A stretch of DNA of 35,447 nt from M55B165 sp964423265 (GCA_964423265.1 CAYREF010000019.1:1-35447), one strand, 5' to 3'; counted from the stretch's first letter, positions 16,705-25,379 are shown. Program-made: numbers and translations. The notes: generated by a model not told the origin, from the letters alone.

Positions 16705-16908
16705 TTAATTAAATGGGCAGGTTCCAGTAGCGCATGAACTGCTGGACCCATTATCTTTTTTAATTGAACAGCCTATAGAGGAAAAATCTTTCTTTATATT
16801 TTTGCTGCCGCAGTTCTTGCAGGTTAGTTTGTCTTTTTCCCCTCCTGTTCCCATGTATAGGTCAAATTTCTCACCGCATTCTCCACAAATATAGCTATAT
16901 ATGGCCAA
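16705..16908 (-). CDS. FmdB-type zinc-ribbon protein with Cys-rich tail
   Basis: A protein of about 67 residues that begins MAIYSYICGECG, the usual opening of FmdB-family zinc ribbons. One CxxC pair (in ICGECG) and a second (in LTCKNCGS) form the ribbon. A Ser-rich tail ends CATGTCPFN, adding two more cysteines, with another Cys in SSIGCSIK. The start is TTG 16908: GGAGGTGG (16914-16921) lies 5 nt upstream inside the end of the ArsR gene, and an upstream ATG would put this SD sequence inside the coding region. It starts 1 nt after the ArsR stop, so the two are coupled. It may handle metal or thiol compounds with its ArsR neighbour; this is inference. Confidence 0.8.
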   Translation of the reverse strand: MAIYSYICGECGEKFDLYMGTGGEKDKLTCKNCGSKNIKKDFSSIGCSIKKDNGSSSSCATGTCPFN

Positions 16909-16909
16909 T

Positions 16910-17191
16910 CTATCCACCTCCATTATCATAATTTTCAAGAACTGCGAATATACTTTTTAGGAGTTCCGGATTTCTTAAAAAGTAGCATTTCCTGTTGCCC
17001 TGCTTTTCATAATCTACAATGCCGTTAAGCCTTAATAGATTAAGGTGTTGTGATATATTGGGCTGCCTTATTTCCAGTATTTCCTCAATAGCATTTACAC
17101 ACTTTTTATCTTTATATAGTTCTTTTAATATAAGTAGCCTGGTAGGATGGGCCAGTACTTTAAGCAGTTGTGCCGACTTTTTAATATCCAT
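16910..17191 (-). CDS. ArsR-family transcriptional repressor
   Basis: A 93-residue winged-helix dimer. LLKVLAHPTRLLILKEL is the family N-terminal helix; the recognition helix is in QPNISQHLNLLRLNGIV; the wing ends KQGNRKCYFL. The ArsR metal motif ELCVCDL is reduced to one cysteine (Cys31-Val-Asn), with a second at Cys69, so sensing may be by thiol chemistry rather than classic arsenic binding. A longer frame exists, but ATG 17191 has GGGGATT upstream and the operator lies just before it. It is probably autoregulated and transcribed with the zinc-ribbon gene. Confidence 0.9.
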   Translation of the reverse strand: MDIKKSAQLLKVLAHPTRLLILKELYKDKKCVNAIEEILEIRQPNISQHLNLLRLNGIVDYEKQGNRKCYFLRNPELLKSIFAVLENYDNGGG

Positions 17192-17206
17192 TTTAAATCC
17201 CCATTT

Positions 17207-17232
17207 GTTATATTCGCATATTTGAATATAAT
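17207..17232 (-). promoter_or_regulatory. ArsR-type operator
   Basis: A 26-bp imperfect inverted repeat. Read on the minus strand it is ATTATATTCAAAT followed by ATGCGAATATAAC, with 10 of 13 positions paired and perfect ATATTC/GAATAT cores. This resembles known ArsR/SmtB operators in length and in its TTC...GAA core. It lies 15-41 nt upstream of the ArsR start, so bound repressor would block the gene's own transcription. Confidence 0.7.
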
Positions 17233-17336
17233 GATAGCATATAGGAGAAATTAATAAAATAGCTTTTTTATTGCCAATAGAAATATACAGAATCAAAACC
17301 TTGAAGCCTTTAGCTGCAGGCCTAAAGCCAGTGGCT

Positions 17337-18398
17337 TTATCTTTTATTTTTATCTTTGGCTGGATACTTTCTGGCTTTTAAATCTACTGGGGGCTTGCCA
17401 TCAAGAAGGCCCTGGTCGAAATACCATTTAGCTGTCCGGATCAGGCCTTCGGCAAGGTCAATCTTGGGTTGGAAGCCCAGCTCCCGCCTTGCCCGCTTAC
17501 TGGTAAAAGCCCTGTTTTTACAAAAAAAGTCCAAACGGCGTGGGTATAGTGGTGGTTCTATTCCAAAAGGCTTGTAGAGTATTTTACATATTCTGGCAAT
17601 TACCTTAAAGGGTGCCAGGGGTAGCCGCCTTGCAGGCAGGGTTTTCCCCAGTGCTTTAGCAACTAAATCTGACAATTTGTTGATAGTGGTATACCTCGGC
17701 CCTGCTAAAATATAGGTGCGCCCTATTGCATCTTGTCTCTCCCCGCAAAGTATGGTCCCTTCTACCAGGTCATCGATGTATATTAAATGGTATAGCACCT
17801 CTCCTAAGCCTATCATGTAAAAATGGCCGCTGTGGATATTCTTAAACAACTTTAAAAAACGCATATCTCCCGGCCCGTAAACACCCACTGGCCGGAAAAT
17901 GGTTGCAGGGAGACCTCGCTTAATTGCTTTAGCTACTAACATTTCTGCTTCCAGCTTGGTTCTCTGGTAGATATCAGTGGGGTTAAATGGCACATCTTCA
18001 TTTGCAGGAATTGACTTGATATCACCATGTACTCCTACAGTGCTGCAGTGCACCAGCCGGTGTATTCCAAGTTTTTCTGCAGCATTAATTACATTACGGG
18101 TTCCTTCCACATTAACTTTTTTATAAATTCTATTAGGATACTTTACTGAGCGGTACAAGGCAGCAATATGGTAAATGACCTGGGTGCCTTTTGCCGCGGC
18201 CTCTACATCGGTCCCACGGACCAGGTCTCCTAAAACAAGTTCCACGCCAGCTTTCTTTAGATGCTTTGCTTTTAACTTATTGCGGACCAAAGCCCTTACA
18301 TGATAGCCACGCTCAGCCAAAGCAAGGGCAAGATGGCTTCCCACGAATCCTGTAGCACCAGTTACCATGACAGATTTTTTTGCAGCTCTATTAGCCAA
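17337..18398 (-). CDS. NAD-dependent epimerase/dehydratase (extended SDR)
   Basis: A 353-residue protein from TTG 18398. That start has GGAGGA 8-9 nt upstream; the ATG at 18440 lacks an SD sequence and would add 14 residues. The Rossmann motif is TGATGFVG (13-20), and the catalytic set is Ser119 in CSTVGVHG and Tyr144-x3-Lys148 (IYQRTK). RPVGVYGPGD and YIDDLVEG are typical of sugar epimerase and dihydroflavonol-reductase-like SDRs. The C-terminus ends in a basic tail. The substrate could be a nucleotide sugar or a lipid-linked alcohol; nothing nearby settles it. It is read alone on the minus strand. Confidence 0.85.
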   Translation of the reverse strand: MANRAAKKSVMVTGATGFVGSHLALALAERGYHVRALVRNKLKAKHLKKAGVELVLGDLVRGTDVEAAAKGTQVIYHIAALYRSVKYPNRIYKKVNVEGTRNVINAAEKLGIHRLVHCSTVGVHGDIKSIPANEDVPFNPTDIYQRTKLEAEMLVAKAIKRGLPATIFRPVGVYGPGDMRFLKLFKNIHSGHFYMIGLGEVLYHLIYIDDLVEGTILCGERQDAIGRTYILAGPRYTTINKLSDLVAKALGKTLPARRLPLAPFKVIARICKILYKPFGIEPPLYPRRLDFFCKNRAFTSKRARRELGFQPKIDLAEGLIRTAKWYFDQGLLDGKPPVDLKARKYPAKDKNKR

Positions 18399-18715
18399 GT
18401 TTATTATCCTCCGATTATAGCCGGGAAACCATGCAGGCATAAATTTGTTATTTGCATAATCCCATTAATTGAAACTGGAATATATCAAATGACCTTTCCC
18501 TTGTCAAATATATATTTGCTCACCCTGCAATTTACTGTTTAGATTTTACCACGTAGAGGGCAAATTATTGAATATAAATTTTTTAATGTATTTGTAGGAA
18601 TATATTTTTATATATGAAAATAATTAGGGTATAATTTACGGTAAAGGGCGCATTTTAAAGGCTTTAGCAATTGTATATTATTGTTGGTATAATATTTTAA
18701 AACAATATTAATGTA
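18399..18715. other. Divergent intergenic region
   Basis: It serves the minus-strand SDR and the plus-strand DUF4214-peptidase gene. TATAAT at 18688-18693 lies 22 nt before the ATG at 18716 with a weak -35 (TAGCAA, 17-nt spacing). No other structure or gene is supported. Confidence 0.5.
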
Positions 18716-19636
18716 ATGAAAAATTCAAAGTTTAAATTTTTATCAGCTGTTTGTGCAGCAATTGTTGTAGTAACCTTCATGGTTCCTTCCGCTATTTTTG
18801 CCCAGGAAAGCGGGGTAGAGGATTTTGTGGCCCGCTTTTATAATCTGTGTCTGGGAAGGCAGCCGGATCCTGGAGGATTGGCAAATTGGGTAAGCCACCT
18901 TGAGGATGGAAGCCTTACCGGGGCAGATGTGGCAGAACGCTTTATATTCAGCCAGGAATTTGTAGCCAGGAATACCTCCAATCAAGAATTTGTAGAAATA
19001 ATGTATGCTGCTTTTTTCGGGAGGGGGCCGGATCCTGTAGGATATGCGGGATGGATGCAGCAGCTTGAAAGGGACAGAAGCAGGCAATTTGTGCTGGAAG
19101 GCTTTATAAATTCAGCTGAATTTCAAATTTTATGTGCAGGCTACGGTATAGAGGCTGGAAATGGGGAGCATGCAGGCAATTTTAAGGCCCCGGTACTAAG
19201 TGTTGAAATTTTTGGTTCTGGTGAATTTATAAGCATAATCCAACAAGCTTTAAACCTGCTGAGAAGCTATCATGGTTCTGCCTATAACCAGATTGCAGGA
19301 CTGGAGGGAATTTATGAAAAAGACTTATCTGGCCATAGTGCCTCTGGGCTTGCAGATATAGATGAGGGTAAAATCTATATAGACTTAAACTCTTTTTCCG
19401 GATATGGGCAAGGGGAGAAGGTAAAAATTATTGCTGCTACCATATCCCATGAGCTAAACCATATTGCAAATAGAGATAGGGCAGATTCTATGGCAGTAGT
19501 AGATTATGAGAGGATGGCGCTGGAGCAGGAACTGGAAACTTCAAAAAGAATTGATGCTCCCCAATGGTATATTGATTACATTACCAGGATGCTGGAAAAT
19601 ATCTATAGTCCTTCTACCTGGTGGTGGCACTTCTAA
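18716..19636 (+). CDS. Secreted DUF4214 protein with HExxH metallopeptidase-like domain
   Basis: A 306-residue exported protein. A signal peptide (about 1-29, cleavage near IFAQ) is followed by a DUF4214 module (about 33-147) and a domain (about 160-306) with the zinc motif HELNH (245-249). Acidic residues follow (Glu265, Glu270, Glu272) that could supply the third zinc ligand, as in gluzincins. The tail ends with three tryptophans. I do not recognise the peptidase family. The DUF4214 part matches that of the SGNH hydrolase at 15304, with GADVAERFIFSQEF identical in both. It has no SD sequence; a TATAAT lies 22 nt upstream of the ATG. Confidence 0.82.
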   Translation: MKNSKFKFLSAVCAAIVVVTFMVPSAIFAQESGVEDFVARFYNLCLGRQPDPGGLANWVSHLEDGSLTGADVAERFIFSQEFVARNTSNQEFVEIMYAAFFGRGPDPVGYAGWMQQLERDRSRQFVLEGFINSAEFQILCAGYGIEAGNGEHAGNFKAPVLSVEIFGSGEFISIIQQALNLLRSYHGSAYNQIAGLEGIYEKDLSGHSASGLADIDEGKIYIDLNSFSGYGQGEKVKIIAATISHELNHIANRDRADSMAVVDYERMALEQELETSKRIDAPQWYIDYITRMLENIYSPSTWWWHF

Positions 19637-19786
19637 CCTGCCACAATTTTAGACGGTAGGGCGGTTATAGGATTTGGGCTAAATTTCTTAAGGCATCTTT
19701 TATGGGCAAACAGTAATATTTAGCCTTGCCATTTACATTGTTGCCAGAAGATAATTCTAGTTTTGAGGGAAATTGAATAACTTATT

Positions 19787-20587
19787 TTAGCTTAACAACC
19801 TGAATATATTTTCTTTGGTAATTAGTTCAGCTTCTTCCGGGTTTTCCAAAAACAGTTCTACGTCTTTGGATATTTTTAAAAAATCCGTATCTTGGATTTT
19901 TTCTTTAATTAATTTCTTCCAGTTGTTTTCATTTATCTCTATTTTATTTCCTTCAGTCTGTAGTATTGCAGCTTCAAGCATTTTAAAATTTGGTTTTAGG
20001 TCTTCAAATTTGGTCAGATACCAAATCAGGTCATAGAAATCCCTCCCCTTATGGAATTTCCGGAACATTATTGCATGTACTTTTCCGGCAAACAATGAAG
20101 TTATATCATAATGTTTAACATGAAAAATAAATTCAAAATTAACCATATCTGATTCTTCATTTCCCCCAATAGGGGGATTTGAATCAACTTTTAGTTTAAT
20201 TGAAATTTTCTCTTCCTTAATATCGGTTAACTCAGGATATAAGAGATCTTTAAATTTAAAAAAAACATTTTGTACATTATTTTCAAGATTGTATGTTATA
20301 TCTATAGAATATCCTGCATTTTCCAGTTCGCTTGAAACTTTCCTGGCCATGTTTTTAAAATTATATCTCCTTTGCTGGTAGGATAAAGAAAAATCCAAAT
20401 CTTCTGAGAATCTCCGCAGGCCGTATAGTAAGCGCAGACAAGTGCCGCCTGTAAAAACGAGATTATGGTAGATTTTTTTTCTGTAAAGTATGTATAAAAT
20501 GTATTTTTGTAGGTATTCCCGAACCAGGTTTATATTTTTTTCTCTGCTATCTGACTCATTTATTATTTTATCTATTTGGTCCCGCAT
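19787..20587 (-). CDS. AbiEii-type nucleotidyltransferase toxin
   Basis: A 266-residue member of the AbiEii/AbiGii family, the toxin half of type IV AbiE systems, which block growth and can give phage resistance. Motif I is FTGGTCLRLLYGLRRFSEDLDFS (Gly47-Gly48 and Asp63-x-Asp65, the metal-binding pair). The later motifs are GKVHAIMFRK (Lys169) and GRDFYDLIWY (181-190). All catalytic positions look intact. It follows its antitoxin by 4 nt in the standard order, antitoxin first. Confidence 0.9.
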   Translation of the reverse strand: MRDQIDKIINESDSREKNINLVREYLQKYILYILYRKKIYHNLVFTGGTCLRLLYGLRRFSEDLDFSLSYQQRRYNFKNMARKVSSELENAGYSIDITYNLENNVQNVFFKFKDLLYPELTDIKEEKISIKLKVDSNPPIGGNEESDMVNFEFIFHVKHYDITSLFAGKVHAIMFRKFHKGRDFYDLIWYLTKFEDLKPNFKMLEAAILQTEGNKIEINENNWKKLIKEKIQDTDFLKISKDVELFLENPEEAELITKENIFRLLS

Positions 20588-20591
20588 AATG

Positions 20592-21245
20592 TTATAGCTC
20601 CAGCTTGGTAAATGATTTATTGTAATTTGAAATATATTCTAAAAGGTTTTCTATTAATGCTTTTGTTTTTCCAGTATAGAGTTTTGAAATTTTTTCAAGG
20701 GAAGATAGGTTAAGGATATCTAAATTTTGCAGGCGAAATGAATTGAAAAATTGGCTGCTATTCTGTAAGCTAATTCTATTTTTATTAATATATAAAAAAT
20801 CAACAACAGCTTTTTCGGGGGTTGCAAGAAAGATTTGCTCTCTTCCAGTCTTTTTTATTTTATAGCCGAAAAATAATTCTTTTTTAACCGTATTGTAGGT
20901 AAATAATCCAAAAGAATTTTTAAACCTGTTTGTTTTTTTGGTAGTAACAGAGGTAACTGTATTCACTCTTTCGGGTATCAAGTTATAGAAATCTAAAGCA
21001 TATTCAAGGCTAATATAGGATGGGAATATTAGATAATTGCCGATAAATAATTTAGAAATATTGTATTTCCTATATTTTTCTGTAAAAACATACAGACCCT
21101 TCTTAAGCTCTAAAAGTTTGCCTTTGTCTTTCCATTTTTTTACTTGGACCCTTAAAATCTGGGGCTTTTTTGTATACAGGGGAAAGGTGCTTGAGTCAAT
21201 AAGCGGCTGGTCTTTATAGATCTCTAAAAATTTTTCAAACTTCAT
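20592..21245 (-). CDS. AbiEi-type antitoxin
   Basis: A 217-residue protein. The N-terminal winged helix-turn-helix (about 1-55, with QVKKWKDKGKLLELKKGLYVF) is followed by the C-terminal antitoxin domain with ISLEYALDFY (78-87) and ATPEKAVVDFLY (141-152). AbiEi proteins neutralise AbiEii and repress their own operon by binding inverted repeats. The ATG at 21245 has AAGGAA upstream. A promoter and a 24-bp palindrome lie just before the start, consistent with autorepression. Confidence 0.88.
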   Translation of the reverse strand: MKFEKFLEIYKDQPLIDSSTFPLYTKKPQILRVQVKKWKDKGKLLELKKGLYVFTEKYRKYNISKLFIGNYLIFPSYISLEYALDFYNLIPERVNTVTSVTTKKTNRFKNSFGLFTYNTVKKELFFGYKIKKTGREQIFLATPEKAVVDFLYINKNRISLQNSSQFFNSFRLQNLDILNLSSLEKISKLYTGKTKALIENLLEYISNYNKSFTKLEL

Positions 21246-21255
21246 ATCATTTCCT

Positions 21256-21279
21256 TATATTATAAAATATTATAATATA
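21256..21279. promoter_or_regulatory. Palindromic operator over the AbiE promoter
   Basis: TATATTATAA, spacer AATA, then TTATAATATA: 10-bp arms with no mismatch. It covers the -10 and the expected transcription start of the AbiE operon. It fits autorepression by AbiEi, which is known to bind inverted repeats in its promoter. Confidence 0.65.
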
Positions 21280-21297
21280 GAGAAATGAATATTGCAA
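21269..21297 (-). promoter_or_regulatory. Promoter of the AbiE operon
   Basis: On the minus strand the -35 is TTGCAA (21292-21297), the spacer is 17 nt, and the -10 is TATAAT (21269-21274). The ATG of the antitoxin is 23 nt further on. Confidence 0.75.
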
Positions 21298-21359
21298 TTA
21301 CTGAATACAAATTTTCCTAATATGGTAAAAAATTATAATCTGGAGAAATAAAGGTGTGT

Positions 21360-21719
21360 TTAATCATCATTGGAATTCCAGAGTTCCCTAGCTTTTTTCC
21401 AGTGGTATACGAACAATGGAGTGGAAAGCACTATCATTATAGATCCCCTTATCATGCCTCTGACTGACATGTTTTTCTCCCGCTGCAGGGAAGATTCAGT
21501 CTCTTCTTTTACCAGCTTATCTATTTCTTCCTCTGTTAGGCTGGAATTCTGTTCTTTATATATAGCCCCTACCTCTGTTCTGGGGGCAGCATAGGTTAGG
21601 GGATTTATGTAATTTATTATATTGTCGGTTAAGTTAATTATGCCTACAATAAACAATATTATGGCTATAAGGCATACTATGTAAAAATATATTTCCCTGA
21701 CATAAATTCTTCTTTGCAT
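21360..21719 (-). CDS. Hypothetical membrane protein, two membrane segments
   Basis: A 119-residue protein with two hydrophobic helices (about 9-36 and 87-104) and a charged loop rich in Glu between them (SLTEEEIDKLVKEE). The N-terminal VREIYFYIVCLIAIILFIVG faintly recalls DUF5671-type membrane helices, but I would not assign it. It lies between the AbiE operon and a membrane-protein gene on the same strand. The function is unknown. Confidence 0.65.
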   Translation of the reverse strand: MQRRIYVREIYFYIVCLIAIILFIVGIINLTDNIINYINPLTYAAPRTEVGAIYKEQNSSLTEEEIDKLVKEETESSLQREKNMSVRGMIRGSIMIVLSTPLFVYHWKKARELWNSNDD

Positions 21720-21761
21720 GGCTTTAATTATAAGCTAAATTCATCTTTTATAAAAATTAAA

Positions 21762-22820
21762 TTATTGGGGGTTTAAGCTATAAATAAACCCCCCTGTTTC
21801 CCTGTAGCTGCCTTCAAGGGTTAGCCTGTAGGAGCTTATTTTATCTTTTTCAGATAAGGCCACAATATAGCTGTAGGCCATATTATTTCTATCATTAATC
21901 AAAGTTATTTCTTCAATTATATCCTGTTCTTGTTTTTCAGATATATTTATAAACTTTATATCCTTGGGATAGAGGTTGTAAGCCATCTCAGACATTATAT
22001 ATACCGGCTGGCCCCTTACCAGCAAGATAAGGTTTTGGTCCTCGGGTATATTTCTGTCCAGCCAGGATATGAATTTTTCAAAGTCATAGAAGCCCTGGTA
22101 AGTGGTTGAAAACTCTCTTAGTTTTATGCTTTTCTGGTATGCTTGGTAGTAGCTTTTGACGGTATGGTATTGGATTTGCAAAAAGTAGAAAGAAAACAGC
22201 ACCAGTATTGTGGTGGCAGTTATGATAATGGGATTTGTTTTAGATCTTGGTGGCCTGAACATTAAAAGATATATTGAATAAAGGATGGATATTGCAATAA
22301 ATAATAGGGCTGCAGGGGTTTGAAACCTGTTTATGTGGTTTAGGTCAAAGTTTTTTTTGAAATAGGTGTTTACGGCTGAATCTATGGGGAATAAGCTCCT
22401 GCGGTTAAATGAGATATTCTCTACTTCTACTTTTATATTATCTACCTGGGGCAGTAAAATTTCTGCTGTTTCTACCTGTCCTGTTTTTAGCCAGTAAGGG
22501 TTTTCCCCTATGGGGACGTAATAGTTGTGGGCAGTGCCGTCTATAAACATATCAAATTTCTGAATGTGTAGCGGGTTCTCGCTGTCCCAGATGATAGAGG
22601 CTGTACCCTTTGAAAAATCTACGTTCCCGGGGTTGGCAGCCTTTATGCTTACTGTAAAATAGTCTGCAAGTGTTGGCTGGGTTTGCTGGGGGAAAGTAAT
22701 TTCTGTGGTAGCAGAATTTGCCATGTTTTTATAAAGGAGAGGGCACAGAAAAGCAATAAGGATAGCACAAAGCGCTATTGATAATATAATAAAGGCAATT
22801 CTTTTCGCTTTTTGCTGCAT
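21762..22820 (-). CDS. Hypothetical membrane protein with extracytoplasmic domains
   Basis: A 352-residue protein. One membrane helix at 7-30, an outside domain at about 31-168 that looks beta-rich, two helices at about 169-188 and 198-215, and a C-terminal domain at 216-352. The C-terminal domain contains WLDRNIPEDQNLILLVRG and AYNLYPKDIKFI, phrases typical of the soluble tails of GT-C-like membrane proteins. No catalytic motif is visible. It starts 6 nt after the SDR stop and is probably co-transcribed with it. The function is unknown; a role in envelope glycan metabolism is a guess from context. Confidence 0.7.
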   Translation of the reverse strand: MQQKAKRIAFIILSIALCAILIAFLCPLLYKNMANSATTEITFPQQTQPTLADYFTVSIKAANPGNVDFSKGTASIIWDSENPLHIQKFDMFIDGTAHNYYVPIGENPYWLKTGQVETAEILLPQVDNIKVEVENISFNRRSLFPIDSAVNTYFKKNFDLNHINRFQTPAALLFIAISILYSIYLLMFRPPRSKTNPIIITATTILVLFSFYFLQIQYHTVKSYYQAYQKSIKLREFSTTYQGFYDFEKFISWLDRNIPEDQNLILLVRGQPVYIMSEMAYNLYPKDIKFINISEKQEQDIIEEITLINDRNNMAYSYIVALSEKDKISSYRLTLEGSYRETGGFIYSLNPQ

Positions 22821-22826
22821 TGGCAG

Positions 22827-23699
22827 TTACAGGTTTAATTTTTTAATTAAATATTCTATTCCTTGTTCAAAACTAATAGGGGAATACCCGAAATCTTTTC
22901 TGGCATCATCATAGGGGTAGGCTTTATCATATTTCAGCCTTTCTATCTGCCCGGTATTTAGCCTGGGTTTTTGGGAAAGCTTTGAATATATGTTTACAAA
23001 AAATTTAGACAGCCCCATGGGCATCTTCCTTACCTTAAAATTTATGCCTGTTTTTTCTTTTACTATATCCAGCATCCTATTATAGGTTACGGGCTTTTTT
23101 CCGGGGAGCTCATATGTCCTCCTGAAAGTTTTTTTATTTTTTACAATACTTGCCACTGCTTTGGCCACGTCTTCAATATATACAGGCTGTATGAGGTTTT
23201 CCCCGCTTCCAAAGACATAGAAGTAATTGTTCTGCTTTATAAAGGCAAGCATTTTTGAGAAATTAGTGTCATCCGGGGCTCCGTATATCATGGTGGGCCG
23301 GAGGATGGTAAAATCAAGATCTGATTTTTCAATTAAGTTTTCTGACTCTATCTTGGCTGCTTTCTCTTCTGTTTCCTGGGGAACCAGCACGGTGGTTGAA
23401 CTTATAAAGACCATCCTGGCTAACCTTGCCCTTTTGGCTGCCCCCAGCAGGTTTTTAACATAATAGGTGTTCTTAAGGTCTGGCAGGTAAACTACAGCCT
23501 CAGCTTCCTTAATGCTGCTGAATATTGAATCTGAGCTGTTAAGATTGCCGGGGGTAATGTCTATGTCCTTTTGTATTTCTTTTAGCTTACCGGTGGCGCT
23601 TTCCGGCCTTACAAAGCACTTAACCTGGTATCCTGACTCCAGAAGTTTGGTTAAAACTTCTGGTCCTAAAAAAGTTGTTGCCCCTATTAAAACTATCAT
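22827..23699 (-). CDS. Atypical SDR / NAD(P)-binding protein
   Basis: A 290-residue Rossmann protein with GATTFLG (6-12) in place of the classic GxxGxxG spacing, an FTILRPTMIYG block and YIEDVAKAV, as in NDUFA9-like and NmrA-like atypical SDRs. The catalytic Tyr-x3-Lys is not seen: the matching helix reads EEKAAKIESENLI. It may therefore bind a nucleotide cofactor without classic oxidoreductase chemistry. It is followed after 6 nt by the 352-residue membrane protein. Confidence 0.8.
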   Translation of the reverse strand: MIVLIGATTFLGPEVLTKLLESGYQVKCFVRPESATGKLKEIQKDIDITPGNLNSSDSIFSSIKEAEAVVYLPDLKNTYYVKNLLGAAKRARLARMVFISSTTVLVPQETEEKAAKIESENLIEKSDLDFTILRPTMIYGAPDDTNFSKMLAFIKQNNYFYVFGSGENLIQPVYIEDVAKAVASIVKNKKTFRRTYELPGKKPVTYNRMLDIVKEKTGINFKVRKMPMGLSKFFVNIYSKLSQKPRLNTGQIERLKYDKAYPYDDARKDFGYSPISFEQGIEYLIKKLNL

Positions 23700-23843
23700 G
23701 GCTACTCCTGTCTTAAAATATATAGTTTAATATTAAGTGTTTTTATAATAATATTAATACTATCAGTTGAAAGGTCAATTTTTTTGTTATATTTCCCTTG
23801 AAAATATTATATTATAAAAAGATAAAACCTAAAGTATTAATCT

Positions 23844-25379
23844 ATGGATATTCTTTTATATATTAAATATTTCTTTTCCATTGTTTCCCCGGTATTTGTA
23901 GGCTATATCCCTGTATATTACCTACTGCTCCGCAGGAAGATCCTTGATTTGGAATACAAAAACCTCTCTGGAAAGTTTTTTATTACTTTTATCTCTTTTT
24001 ATATAGGCTCCTTTATTATTTGCATACTAATGATGCTCCTGAGCATGTTTGGCTTTAGCCTTGAGTTTGATTATATGCTGGTTTTTGTACTTATATGCAT
24101 ATCCATTAGTGCTTACCTCTATTTTAGCAAGAAGTTCCGCTACCGGGAAAAGATAAGGCTTAAAAAAATGATTAAGGGCACTGTAACCATTGAGGATAAT
24201 TTAAAGATTAAAAAAGGCAAGGTGGTTACCGGTAGCAAGCCTAAAAAAATTTCCTTCCGCCTGAACAGGGGCAAGCTGGGGGATGTGCTGTTTGCCTTGG
24301 TGGCCGTCCTTATTTTTGCTAACTTTTTGGCGGTACTTTTTTTTACTTTTATATTTCCGGTAAGGTTTTGGGATGCGGTAGCCTGCTGGAGCCTTAAGGG
24401 CAAGGCATTCTTTATTGATAGCGATATTTTTACTTTTTTTACCCAGCATGATTACTGGTTTTCTCATCCCTCTTATCCATTGTATCTTAGCTTGCTTCAG
24501 ACCTGGATATATACCTGGCTGGGCAGAATTGATGAGAACCTGGTTAAGGTAATTTTCCCCCTGTTTTACCTGTCCCTGGTATTTATTTGTTATCATTTTT
24601 TCAGGAAAAAGATAAACAGGATCCTGTCTGTACTTTTGGTATTTGTTTTGTCTTCTATCCCCATTATTGTTGACCATGGCTATATTGAATATTCAAATCT
24701 GCTTTTTTCTGTAATACTGCTGCTGGCGGTTTACTTTTTATACCTTTGGAGGGCTAGAAGAAAGATTGGAAGTTATGTAATACTTTCCGGGGTATTTTTT
24801 GCCTTGCTTAGCTTTATAAGGGGGGAGGGTATACTATTTCTGGGCTTGTTTTTTGCCCTGGGCATTATATTTTTATTCATGGATCTTTTCAGGCTAAAAA
24901 ATCACAAGGGTACTATTATCAATTTTTTTGCCTCTATTATTTTAACATTCCTGCTAATCATTCCCTGGTACTTGCTTAAGTTTGGCTTGGATATTCCTAC
25001 CTTGCCTATTGAATGGTCAAGCTTTATAGCTGGCGGGGGAGATATAGTGGGAAGTTTTAACCTGTCCAGGGCTGCTGTGGCCCTGGTAAAGGAATTTATC
25101 TTCTCTGCTTATGATTCCACCAGGGCATTTCTGGGTTCTTTTTACGGACCGGCTTGGATAATTTTATTTATACTGTTTTTTGTAAATATTAAGAGGCTGT
25201 TTTCACGGAATAACTGGATACCTTTTATATTTATATTATTTGGCATGTTAACTGTTTTTGTATCCATAGGATTTATAAGTGATTTTGAGGGATCCATAGA
25301 CAGGTACCTGCTGAATTTCTTTCCTTTAACTTACTTGTGGATACTGTCCAATCTTCCTAATTCAAAAAAGCTTGAGTAA
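23844..25379 (+). CDS. Polytopic membrane protein, GT-C glycosyltransferase-like
   Basis: A 511-residue protein with about ten or more membrane helices. A cytoplasmic basic loop (about 96-145) separates two N-terminal helices from the rest. The first large outside loop has PVRFWDAVACWSLKGKAFF (Trp176-Asp177) and WFSHPSYPLYLSLLQ, a pattern common in GT-C membrane glycosyltransferases that use polyprenyl-phosphate sugars; the Asp near the first outside loop is the usual catalytic base. The substrate is unknown. It is divergent from the SDR pair. No SD sequence is visible before ATG 23844; an AT-rich TTATAT/TATTAT region lies about 30 nt upstream. Confidence 0.75.
   Translation: MDILLYIKYFFSIVSPVFVGYIPVYYLLLRRKILDLEYKNLSGKFFITFISFYIGSFIICILMMLLSMFGFSLEFDYMLVFVLICISISAYLYFSKKFRYREKIRLKKMIKGTVTIEDNLKIKKGKVVTGSKPKKISFRLNRGKLGDVLFALVAVLIFANFLAVLFFTFIFPVRFWDAVACWSLKGKAFFIDSDIFTFFTQHDYWFSHPSYPLYLSLLQTWIYTWLGRIDENLVKVIFPLFYLSLVFICYHFFRKKINRILSVLLVFVLSSIPIIVDHGYIEYSNLLFSVILLLAVYFLYLWRARRKIGSYVILSGVFFALLSFIRGEGILFLGLFFALGIIFLFMDLFRLKNHKGTIINFFASIILTFLLIIPWYLLKFGLDIPTLPIEWSSFIAGGGDIVGSFNLSRAAVALVKEFIFSAYDSTRAFLGSFYGPAWIILFILFFVNIKRLFSRNNWIPFIFILFGMLTVFVSIGFISDFEGSIDRYLLNFFPLTYLWILSNLPNSKKLE

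Noticed and set aside
17323..17339. TAAAGCC-AGT-GGCTTTA hairpin at the end of the SDR gene, followed on the + strand by a T-rich stretch
   Set aside because: The T-rich side is on the strand where no gene ends; on the minus strand no T-run follows, so I did not call a terminator.
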